A stretch of DNA of 55,909 nt from Mytilinidion resinicola. Taxonomy: Eukaryota > Ascomycota > Dothideomycetes > Mytilinidiales > Mytilinidiaceae. Location: assembly GCF_010093595.1 (NCBI RefSeq), contig NW_022985471.1, positions 8,756-64,664 on the forward strand, in the 5' to 3' direction. Shown piece by piece: positions 1 through 9,157 of the stretch (the stretch's first letter is position 1; every line of letters starts with the position of its first letter). The notes under the pieces were generated by a model. The model did no database searches, was not told the DNA's origin, and saw only the letters and a program-made list of their open reading frames with translations. The translations under genes and the position numbers were made by a program.

Positions 1-95
1 AAAACAACAGGTGAACCCTGTCCAGCTGAGAAGTGAACCCTGTACAGCTGAGACGCGTAGACAGACGTGCGTAGGAGCATTCTAACTGGCTGCCA
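1..95 (-). mobile_element. LTR (TG...CA family), first 95 bp, reverse orientation, cut by window edge
   Basis: Read on the minus strand, these bases are identical (95 of 95) to the first 95 bases of the solo LTR at 41038-41248. The LTR starts TGGCAGCC at base 95. It contains the same two head-to-tail copies of a roughly 20-bp unit ending in CAGGGTTCAC. The LTR end abuts coding sequence at 96, where CAATA (96-100) would be the target duplication. The other side lies outside the window, so I cannot tell a solo LTR from a full element. Confidence 0.85.
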
Positions 96-1140
96 CAATA
101 CTGGAAGCACAAGATCCTCGCCGTCGTTCGTATCCTCCTCGTTACCGGGCTGTATATCGCTACCGGCCTCCTCCTCGCCAACCAAAACGTCGCTCAGATA
201 CCGCGATGGCCGACTAATGTCCCGAAACGGAATGAGACAGACTCACTTCTAGTCCTCAACGCTGCATGCTTCCAATCAGATACCGCGGGAGTCTTGAAGC
301 AGACACTGGACGAGAGCTTTAAGGACTCCAACTCTTTCTTTGATAAGACGCTGCTGAATTCAACGCCCAATAACAAGATCGTAGGCTGGAATTTCTTCAT
401 CTTGATGGTGCTTTGGTACGGGTTCGCCATCATTGCCGAGGCCTTCCGCCTCTGGTACCATCGCCGCAGTCGTGCGGCGGATCACCAACGGGCCCAACGG
501 AAGGGGCCAGCGAAATGGGTCTACTACCTCTTCTGGTTGTATCAATTTGGTGGTGCCGTATTCTGTACTGTCGCCATCATCTACTCTTTCGTTTACATCC
601 GGAACCTACGAAGCTGGATGGGACACTCGGGGTGGATCGAGAAGGAAGATGGAAAGAACCCGGAAAGCGTTGCTTACTCCTTCGGGCAGCTGGTGCCTAT
701 CTTCTTGACGCTGTTGACTGTTTTCACTTTCTGTCAACTTATTGGTGGTAGGTGTTCTTCCGTTGTTTCGAGATTAGGTTGAAGACTGACACGCTCTCTT
801 AGACAAATTTAGCGAGCGCCGCCGTCGTGGAGGAAGCAACGATACAGAGACCGGTCAGCACACCGCACCGACCCAAACCGAGTCTCCGTCGTTGCAGTAT
901 TCTCCACTTCCAGAGAAGAAGGACAATTATACCGTCACCGTGGCCTCGGCTCCGATCACGCCAACTCTGCAGATCGATGAGCCGCAGCTGTATCCTTCTC
1001 CAACATTGCAGCAAAGGTCCCCCATGAGACCAAGCAATCTATCGAGTTCCTCCGTAACAGCGAGTAATCCATCTAGCTCACCACTGCTGTCGAGCACAGG
1101 AAACCCTCCTGCACCACAGAATGATACTCTTGGACGTTGA
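96..1140 (+). pseudogene. Polytopic membrane protein gene, 5' part cut off by an LTR
   Basis: Coding sequence is open from base 96 to a donor after 747. The intron is 748-802 (GTAGGT...TTAG), and the last exon is 803-1140. The protein has hydrophobic segments in ILAVVRILLVTGLY, KIVGWNFFILMVLWYG, VYYLFWLYQFGG and QLVPIFLTLLTVF, then a Ser/Pro-rich tail. It matches the second half of the intact protein at 15834-17297: both have YW...FR(I/V)LL, then a loop, then a SGWIE...GQL(I/V)P block. The N-terminal half is missing because the LTR at 1-95 sits directly upstream. It may be a dead fragment, or the remainder may lie beyond the left edge. The family has no known function. Confidence 0.7.
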
Positions 1141-1425
1141 TCTTAATCTGATTACCACATGACGGCGTGGAATATCGAGCGAAGGCTCTGGCGAGAGCTC
1201 GAATGGCGATCTATCTGGAATGAGGGTTTTTGATGGATCGGTCTCTACGAGATATGATGATTTCTTTGAAAGCTTGAGGACGTCTATAATAGATGAAACG
1301 ATGTTAATGATAGAAATGTACCCTTCCTCACGTGGATCTAGTGTCCTCTTTCCATTGAGTAGAACTAATCAGCACCTAAACGCCTTGAACAACCCATCCT
1401 TACCATCCCATCATATAAAACGTAA

Positions 1426-2217
1426 ATAGGTAATACTATCCGATTTGAGACCATTAGCAGTAACGGCTTCGGAATTGTTCATGACCCCAGAAAGGTAGCA
1501 CGGTCCCACTCGGGTTGTAACAGCTACAACCTAGGATCAACAACTCATACGGTTCACGGTCACCTACGTACAGACTTGGAGTTGCTGGCATAGTAGCTGC
1601 CTACATGCCTAGCCAGTTACAACTTCTACAGAGAGGGGTTGGGGTACGGTGGCCTACCCTGCCTAATGCTGCCTACTGCTGCCTCCAATTAGTGCTTCTG
1701 CCTATGCATACAGTCACTTCCTACGTAGTATATAGTTTGGCCTTCGGGCCCCCGAAATAAGACAGAGTTCACATCAATTTTCAACCTGAGTGTCCCACGA
1801 TCAAAAACCCCGATTTCTCAGCATTATCTTCAACACGCCACAGCATAAGCGGCGTTCGTACATTTAATACGATATCCACATAATCTTTGAGCTTAGACGG
1901 CAGCGGAGCAAGACCAAAGAAGTTCCTGTTATTGCTAGCGAAGAAAATGTGGCCTTCGAGAGCCTCGACCAGACAGCGATGGTAAAGCTTGCCGATTTTT
2001 GGATCCTTGGAAGTGGGTTTCAGGAGAGTGTAAGTTATTGAAGGAATGGCATTCTTGCAGAGCGTCCCACGTCTTTGCTTTCCCAGTACGTGTCGTACAT
2101 CTTCCAGTAGAGCAGAAGCTTTCGTGCATCATTACTACTGTCCATAGAGCAGTCGTTCGTAAGACTTCCAAACATTGGTCCCGATCCGTCCGCAACTAAG
2201 GTTCGCGCGAAAGTCAT
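1426..2217 (-). pseudogene. HET-type protein, C-terminal remnant split by a solo LTR
   Basis: The minus strand reads MTFARTLVADGSGPMFGS from 2217 in one frame. After frame changes near 2035 and 1985 it reads GHIFFASN..NFFGLAP and then RTPLMLW. This is the usual C-terminal pattern of fungal HET proteins (a FF...GL.P segment, then a hydrophobic strand ending in PF/PL.LR). After the LTR (1508-1791) is set aside with one target copy, the frame continues through FLIVGPCYLSGVMN to a stop near 1426, matching the family's V-G-x-x-Y-x-x-G-x-M-N ending. No HET catalytic-type N-terminal domain is visible. Frameshifts plus the insertion make it non-functional. Confidence 0.65.
1508..1791 (+). mobile_element. 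Solo LTR, AC...GT family, 284 bp, TSD GTCCC
   Basis: It begins ACTCGGGTTG and ends CAACCTGAGT, an inverted 10-bp pair with one mismatch. GTCCC occurs immediately on both sides (1503-1507 and 1792-1796). Internally there is a TATA-like stretch near 1727 and the LTR-style ending TTCACATCAATTTTCAAC. The relative at 14094-14366 shares its first 30 or so bases, its last 30 and its TSD length. Insertion is inside a HET remnant. The 5' LTR at 55466 belongs to the same family and shows that it is a retroelement. Confidence 0.8.
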
Positions 2218-2617
2218 CTCGGGATCTTCTAGCCCCGGTCAATGGCCTTGAGAGGTGTGCGGTGGTGTATTGGCGGAGAGAGGTTCCTGGGCGGTCGTGA
2301 AGCGGAAACGGTTCGCATAGATTCTGTCCGGCTCCTTGGTGTAACAGGTTCGTGCATCAAGAACATTTGTGCATCAAGAACATTTGTGCATCAAGATCAT
2401 TTGCGCATCAAGAACATTCGTGCATCAAGAACCAAGGAACAGTTGATAGGTCCGGTGAATGGGCGAGTTCCAGTAGCGAAGCGGGGTTTTGCAGATAAGG
2501 CGCAACACGACGGAATGTTACGTAACGCCGCAAGATCGTCCGTTCCAACATCCTTCCCTCTCTTCTGTTCTCTTCTCATATCAATTTGAATATTCGAAGG
2601 CTTGCCGCTTGCATACC
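2218..2617. other. Upstream region of the P1B ATPase gene
   Basis: About 400 bp without a convincing gene. It holds the 17-bp minisatellite at 2352-2433 and presumably the ATPase promoter and leader. No clear TATA box was seen. Confidence 0.5.
2352..2433 (+). repeat. 17-bp minisatellite, about 4.8 units
   Basis: Units of GTGCATCAAGAACATTT follow one another at 2352, 2369, 2386, 2403 and 2420 with one or two substitutions each; the last unit is truncated. The array lies about 185-265 bp upstream of the ATPase start codon, in its putative promoter. Confidence 0.9.
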
Positions 2618-5600
2618 ATGAGCTCATCTGTCAATCCTGTCGATGAAAGCGGTGGTGAGTGTTGCGCGAGAGGCGACAATGCTCCTTGCGCCAGCGGTAC
2701 GATAGAAAAGGATTTGACCGAGGACGATTGTCCAGGCGGGTGCTGCTCTGGAAGCAATGATACGAAGCAGGACATCGCTAGAGAGGTATGCCAGGATAAC
2801 TGTTGCTCTGGCAAAGATGAGCGGCCGGTCAAGGAAGAAGAGAAGCTCATTGAGGAAGACTGCCAAGATGGATGCTGTTCTGGAAGCAGTGCTGTTAAGC
2901 AGGACCTTGTCGAAGACCCTTGCGAGGACAAGTGTTGCTCTAGCGAGAATGAACTGCCCAGCAAGGATGACCGAAGTAGCTGCTGCTCTGGCTCAAAGAA
3001 TTACGCCGACAGGCGGGATGACGTGCCGGCACACTGTAAGGGCAAATCAATCCCATGCTGCGATGGTATGAACTAGTCTCTCCCGCCCAAATTGTGTCTT
3101 ATGCTGATTTCTCGCAGCTTCGTGCGTTGATCGCCTTGCGGTTCGAGAGTGCGAAAGCACATGCAGCACAACGGCTAGTGGGAACGAGCGTCGAACTAAG
3201 GGTACCGCCTGTGGATATCACAAGAAACGTGTCCACGAGCGGTATGCCACGACATTGGCTGCTTTGGGCTGCATTTGTCGAGCTCTTGTTGCTCTCGGGC
3301 AGGAGTCCTGCTGTGCCACCAAAGAGCGATCTTCCGCGGATGAACGCCGAGGAAGGGCGAGTCCACGAAACTCTTCAGCCACCTCGACAGATTGTTGCAA
3401 CAAGAAACGTCCCAGCAGTCTTCGTAATGAAAAAGCCAGCTATCGTAACGCCGCGTTGAAGGTCCAAGACTCAGCGTGCAAACGTGGATGCTGCGAATCC
3501 GGCGACAGTGCCAGCAAAGCCAAGGGAAGAGTTAAAAGCGGCGTTGCTCAAAAAGACTGTGCAAGCGACGATTCCACTAAAGTTATCCATAGCGCGGTTC
3601 TGGTCGATCCCGCCGATGTTGAAAAGGGCATCGCTGGCAAGGAGTATGTTGCACTGAGCATCAGCGGTATGACTTGCACCGGCTGTGAAACTAAGCTGCA
3701 GCGAGTGCTTGAAACTCTACCGGCTGTCAGTAACCTGAAAACGAGCCTAGTCATGGCTCGAGCTGAGTTCAATCTTGACATCGCAGCAATGTCTCCGGAG
3801 GGCGTGGTGAAGCACCTTGAAAGAACCACTGAGTTCAAGTGCGATTGGATCTCGACCCAAGGCTCTACTATCGAGGTCTTACCTACTGGCGATGTCAAAG
3901 AATATTTGGATCAGCCACTACCTCTAGGTGTTAATAGCATGCAGCTTATTGGCAAAGGGGTGGTGCGTATTAACTTTGACCCAAAAGTCATTGGTGCACG
4001 AGAACTGATGGAAAAGAATCCGAAATACCCTTCCCATCTCGCTCCGCCTTCCATTGATCCAGGACTGGCCGCTGGTAGAAAGCATGTTCGCAATATGGCC
4101 GTTATGACTCTATTTTCAGCTGTGTTGACAATTCCTGTACTGGTCCTTGCCTGGGCTCCCATTAAGCATCGTCCCATCCCCTATGGTGCTGCATCCTTAG
4201 CACTCGCTACCGTTATCCAGGTCGTTATCGCCGGACCATTCTACCCCAAGGCTCTGAAAAGTCTGATCTTCTCTCGCATGATTGAGATGGATCTGCTCAT
4301 CGTCCTTAGCACAAGCGCCGCGTACATCTTCTCTGTTGTATCATTTGGATATCTCGTCAGTGGAAAGCCATTTCCTACGGGAAATTTCTTTGAAACAAGC
4401 ACTCTACTGGTGACTCTCATTATGGTGGGGCGTTGGGTTGGCGCACTCGCCCGTCAAAAAGCGGTTGAATCCATCTCAGTTCGATCCCTTCAGTCTTCAA
4501 CAGCGCAATTAGTGACCGAGGACGGTGCCGATATTGCCGAGATAGACACCCGACTGCTTGCGTACGGAGATGTGTTTAGTGTTATTCCAGAGCTTCGCAT
4601 CCCGACTGATGGAATTGTCATAGCCGGATCTTCAGAGATTGATGAATCTATGCTAACAGGAGAATCGAGACCAATTGAAAAACAAGTCGGCTCAAAAGTA
4701 ATCGCTGGGTCTATTAATGGCTCGGGCAAACTTATCGTACGACTCACGCACTTGCCAGGGGAGAACACCATCAGTACAATCGCTGGAATGGTCGATAATG
4801 CCAAGCTGAGCAAGCCGAAGATCCAGGACCTTGCGGACCGTGTCGCATCTTATTTCGTCCCTGTGATCGTGTTCTTCACCGTCATCACCTTTGTCGTCTG
4901 GATTGGTGTCGGAGTCGCAGTACGGAAGCAATCCAGCTCCGAAGCTGCCATCCAAGCGATCACATATGCCATCGCCGTTCTCATCGTCTCATGCCCCTGT
5001 GCCGTAGGACTGGCAGTGCCTATGGTCATTGTCATAGGCAGTGGTGTAGCCGCCGAGCGGGGAGTTGTCTTCAAATCGGCGGATAGCATCGAGACAGCTC
5101 ACAACGCAACGCATGTGGTCTTCGACAAGACCGGCACTCTTACCGAAGGGAAACTCAAAGTTGTTGCTACAGAGGAAGATGCCACTGTGCGAGCGATGAT
5201 ACTTGGTTTGGCGGCAAATAGCAAGCATCCCGTCTCTGCTGCTGTTGCCGCTCATCTTACCGAGCAAGGCATTAGCCCTGCTCGGGTGGGCGGAATCAAG
5301 GCAGTCGCAGGCAGAGGAATCGAGGGCATGGTCGATGGCAAACGCATTCGTGGCGGGAATGCTCGCTGGCTGGCGGTTGAGGCCGACCCACGTGTGCAAG
5401 CGACTTCAGCTGGCGGACACACGCTGTTTTGCGTCACACTCGACTCAAAACTCTATGCCGTCTTTGGTCTTTCCGACACTGTCCGGCCCGATGCCGCTGC
5501 CACTGTCGCCGAGCTTAAGTACAAGGGCGTGCATGTGTCGCTTCTGAGCGGTGACAATGACGGCGCGGTTCGGCACACTGCTGCACAGCTAGGGCTCACT

Positions 5601-6059
5601 CCGGATGAGGTCAAGGCTCGCTGTACCCCCGGCGACAAGCAAGAGTACATTCAGAGGCTATTGGCAACTCCCGTTGGCAAGAGGAGAGCCACTGTTGTGT
5701 TCGTTGGCGACGGAACCAATGACGCTATCGGCCTGGCTCAAGCAAGTATCGGCGTGCACATGAATTCTGGAACAGACGTCGCGCAAAGTGCGGCAGACGT
5801 TGTGCTCATGCGACCCTCACTGAAGGGTGTCGTGGCCATGATCGACATTTCTCGTGCCGCCGTGCTGCGCATCAAGTTTAACTTCGCTTGGTCTTTCATC
5901 TACAACGTTTTGGCACTACTTTTCGCCTCCGGTGCGCTTGTGAGCGCCAGCAAAGACACCGTGGTTAGGATTCCGCCTCAATATGCCGGTCTTGGCGAAC
6001 TGGTCAGCGTCCTACCCGTCATTGCTATCGCGGTCGGCTTGAGATGGGCAAAGTTCTGA
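2618..6059 (+). CDS. Copper-type P1B ATPase with cysteine-rich N-terminal repeats
   Basis: A membrane pump of the P1B family, expected to export Cu(I) and possibly Cd(II). Exons are 2618-3065 and 3118-6059 (intron GTATGA...CGCAG), giving 1129 aa. The first 150 or so residues hold CC and CCSG clusters at regular spacing, and more CC pairs follow to about residue 270. An HMA domain has GMTCTGC (Cys336/339). The CPC metal motif is at 775-777, the phosphorylated Asp in DKTGTLT at about 819, TGES upstream of it, the HP dipeptide in SKHPVS, and the hinge GDGTNDA at about 1013. All key residues are present. The architecture resembles fungal Crp1/CrpA/Pca1-type detoxification ATPases. Whether Cu or Cd is preferred cannot be read from sequence. 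The start chosen is the first ATG before the Cys repeats. It is the only unbroken gene in the first 12 kb. Confidence 0.93.
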
Positions 6060-6599
6060 ACATAGCGATTTTGCCAAGAGTTGTTAGATGAGGGGGAGGT
6101 GTTGGCGGCTTGACAAGACGAAGCAGGTTTTATGAGAGGCAGGGTTGGGTAGGAAAATGAACGGATATGAGACGGATATATGTGGGATGAAGAGTTCGAC
6201 AAAGCACTTCTTTTAAGTCAATTACCTAAAAGATTTCATCCGGCAATTGTTTTCTTTCTCGGATTGTCCGATATTACTATCTGATACTCTTCGGTTTTCT
6301 TTACATCCTAGCTTTAATCCAGCACAACTGACTTGCCAAATAACAAACCTATTTACGGAGTATGCAGACTGCATATTAGTAGGTGTCTAGTGAACACATC
6401 TGTATAGCTTTTGAAGCGTCGTCTGTGTGCATAGTGCTACTGGGGACATTGCTATTGATACCGTACGGCTTCTACAGGTACCCCTTTTCTATGCACAGGG
6501 TGAATAGAGGTCCGTGCCTAGTCCGTAAACCGTTTACGCCAGTTATAATCTCTCTAATAAACAGTGCTAAGTGATTAATTAGGAATGGATTGCGAACTA
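6060..6599. other. Intergenic, AT-rich, no gene seen
   Basis: 3' flank of the ATPase gene grading into AT-rich sequence. Base composition shifts towards A/T from about 6200, leading into the decayed AAA gene. No ORF with recognisable content. Confidence 0.5.
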
Positions 6600-7470
6600 T
6601 ACCCCTATAATTCGCTCCGTCCGCTTACTCCTTGCACTGGATCCAAGAGGTCTTATGGAATAAGCTCTCCTTCAAAAATCATATTGTTGACAGCAAAACC
6701 AAAGAACTTGTCTAAGCCCTAATTACTAACTAGATAGCCCGCGAGCAAGGAACTGATATTATCAAAAGCAAAAGTAATAGTCTTATAATCCTGCTCCATA
6801 GAGGCCCCGGCACCGGGAAAATATATATACTAAAAGTATTGCAGAGATAGCGGAATAGCTGATTTACCGGGTGACTTGCGGGAACATAGTTATAAAGCTA
6901 GAAGACGTTAAAAAGTACCTTCAGTCTAACCTTTATCTTAGCAGAATCTGGAACCGCGTAGTACTTCTTAATAAGGCCAACGTCTTCCTTAAGCAACGGA
7001 CGCTTACTAACCTGGAGCGCAATGCCCTGGTTTCTATTCGCGTTAGAACGCGTTTAACAAATAATTTAAGTTGCGTATCTAGCTCTCTCTCTACTATTAA
7101 AACCTGACTAAGGGCCAACGCTACTAGATCTAGAAGAACTTCCTTAACCACCTAAAGGATATAGATAGAGTAGCTCCTATAGTTATTAGCAATCTAGAAT
7201 CTAGTAAGGGAAAGGCTGCGCAACTAATTAGTGTTAATTTCGACAATATCGAGTGTTATTTAAGTGAGCCTGCGGAGGCCGAATTAAATAGACGCTAGAT
7301 TTGCAATGCAATTACAACGGCAAGACTGTTGGCTAAATTCAAGAAGCAGGATATAAACTACACCTATCTTAAATATATTATTAAGGTGTTGAGCAAATTT
7401 AATAGCAACTTAAATACTAATTAGGAGGGCCTTTTAGGTGATTAGGTAGCGAGGGATAACGGCGTTAGAT
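6600..7470 (+). pseudogene. AAA+ ATPase, decayed (RIP-like)
   Basis: Fragments in several frames follow the order of the fungal AAA ATPase family. There is a Walker A remnant HRGPGTGK near 6800, then TCGNIV..KLEDVKKYLQSNLYL. A Walker B position near 6958-6985 reads VVLLNKANVFL where the family has LLDEADVFL. QRTLTNLERNALVS follows. The C-terminal lid appears near 7260-7400 (ELNRRQIRNAITTARLLAKF, with a TAG in place of one codon). Many in-frame stops and A/T-biased changes show it is dead. The three lost acidic residues are each explained by a single G-to-A change. In the family the protein would be a cytosolic or membrane-linked ATPase of unknown substrate. Confidence 0.75.
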
Positions 7471-7671
7471 AGGACTTCTCTATAACTCTTTTTCTCTTCT
7501 TATTAAATTTTTACATCAAGATTATCAGAAACTCAATATCGAGCTGCGGCGCTTGAAAGTCAGGTCAAATTCGTGGCATGCCTATGACTGTTACTACTAG
7601 ACATTTTAGTATTTAGACCTGCTATACATGCTGCTATTTTTGGGTTAACTATGCGTCTGGGATAATATATA

Positions 7672-8333
7672 GGGGGGGGATATTGGCACACCCCCTAATC
7701 ACTCCGCGCACACCCCCCCTCTCTTTGCGCTTCACCACCTTCTAATTGGCTCGGAGCAGCGCGGAGCTTCCTCCGAGCATTCACCTTTACATCTCTCTGC
7801 ACGTGATGCTATACGCCAGGCCGTACGTGAGCTCGTACATGAGCTTGTACGTGAGCTCGTACGTGAGCTTGTACGTGAGCTTGTACGTGAGCTTGTACGT
7901 GAGCTCATATGTAAGCTTGTACGTGAGCTCGTACGTAAGGCTATACATAGGGCTATACGAATCGGCATAGCTATACAGCCTCTCCGTTCTACGGCGCATT
8001 CTTTCCAATTCGTGCAGCCGTATATACAGCCGTACGTGAGCTCATATGTAAGGCCACACGAATCGGAAAGAATGCACAATAAAATAGAGAGGCTGTATAG
8101 CTATGCCGATTTGTATAGCCTCACGTATGAGCTCACGTACGGCTAAGTGAATAAGAAAGGCTACACGTGCAAATGCACGTGAGAATAGAGCTCCGGACGA
8201 AGCTCCGAGCCGCTCCAGCCAATCAGAAGATCACACGAGAGGGGGAGTGTGCGTGGAGTGAAAAAGGGGGTGTGCGCGGAGTGATTAGGGGGTGTGCGCG
8301 GAGTGATTAGGGGGTGTGCCAATATCCCTCCCC
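7672..8333. mobile_element. hAT-like MITE 1, 662 bp, TSD AATATATA
   Basis: The ends are inverted copies: GG(G/A)GATATTGGCACACC-type sequence running on through CCCTAATCACTCCGCGCACA. They are flanked by an 8-bp duplication, AATATATA, at 7664-7671 and 8334-8341. Similarity between the two arms continues imperfectly for about 130 bp. The right arm carries an extra tandem copy of its 23-bp end segment. An 8-bp TSD is typical of hAT transposons. No transposase is present; ORFs inside only translate the tandem array. The element at 48815-49563 shares its subterminal sequence (AATTGGCTCGGAG, then TTCCTCCG). Confidence 0.8.
7823..7942 (+). repeat. 12-bp subterminal tandem array, 10 units
   Basis: Units close to GTACGTGAGCTT/C repeat ten times inside MITE 1. 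Each unit contains GTAC and GAGCTC-like palindromic cores, and several degenerate or inverted relatives lie near 8030-8140. A 12-bp array also occupies the matching place in MITE 2 (49009-49056). Confidence 0.9.
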
Positions 8334-8407
8334 AATATATACGCGTGAAAGTGTAAAAGGGATAAATGTAGTAATAAGAAGGTTCGGCGAGCTGTGTGGG
8401 TGGGGCC

Positions 8408-8610
8408 GAAGCTAGCTTCTTTCGGCCACTGACCACGTGCTTACCTACTATGAATCCTCCACCCCTTCTGAGTTGAAACCCTTTTTGTCATTGTCACTGA
8501 ATGTTATGATATGCAAAAAATCTCTCCTAGAACCTTGGGCAATGGGATGTATTCTAGCCCATATCGAAAGATGAAGACTCAAAGGATATCACGTGCAAGG
8601 CTGAGAACAC
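8408..8610 (+). promoter_or_regulatory. Promoter-like dispersed module, copy A
   Basis: One of four copies (with 11948-12135, 31423-31611 and 45631-45819). Shared order: GAAGCTAGCTT, then CCACGTG, then a TATAAAT-like box (TATGAAT here), then a CACTGAATGTTATG-type block, then ATCACGTGCAAGGCTGAGAA. Copy A lies about 550 bp upstream of the decayed HET gene at 9158, in the same orientation. Its TATA box has one substitution relative to copies B-D. Confidence 0.7.
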
Positions 8611-9157
8611 CTCACACCTCAGATTCCTCACCAATCTTTTGCATGGGGAACCAAACTTACTGCTGCCTTGAGACTCCGCCTTGACTAGGGCCAGGATTTT
8701 ACAAGCTCCCATGGCAGTGGAGGGCCACGACGCTCAGCTAGCCACATGTCTTTCCTGGTTCAAGAACAGGCGATGCAAACCGCAGGCGGTCTGCCTAGGA
8801 AAGCCCTAAGAAATGAGGCTAGATCAAAGATATAATCTAGACTTCTGCTCAACCGTTGACTAGGATTTTGAATGTGTTTAAAACCTTGTGCAGGTTTGAG
8901 TTCGCTTTAAGGCAGGCACGAAGGTTTGGCTTCCTTCCAAGCACGATCTCTGGCTCCTTTCTGGCCGCAAGGCTGGGCGTCTAACGAGGCTGGCAGTTTC
9001 CTGCACCTCTCGTGCCTGGTTCAGCCGCAGTTCAATAGTATTCTTTTAGCCTCCCCCTCCTCGATTCTTCAGCGAACAGTGTAAAGCAAGCAACCCTATC
9101 TTTTTTAATTTTAGTCAAAGTTATCTTTCTTATTGACACTTGCGCAACTGCAGAAAA
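8611..9157 (+). other. Leader region between module A and the decayed HET gene
   Basis: No ORF of note. Pyrimidine-rich stretches near 9050-9110 precede the HET start ATG at 9158. It may contain the transcript leader if module A once acted as promoter. Confidence 0.4.

Noticed and set aside
7746..8079. Overlapping ORFs on both strands with Tyr/Ser/Leu or Thr/Ser/Arg repeats
   Set aside because: They only translate the 12-bp tandem array of MITE 1; every frame is open because the unit length is a multiple of three and lacks stops.
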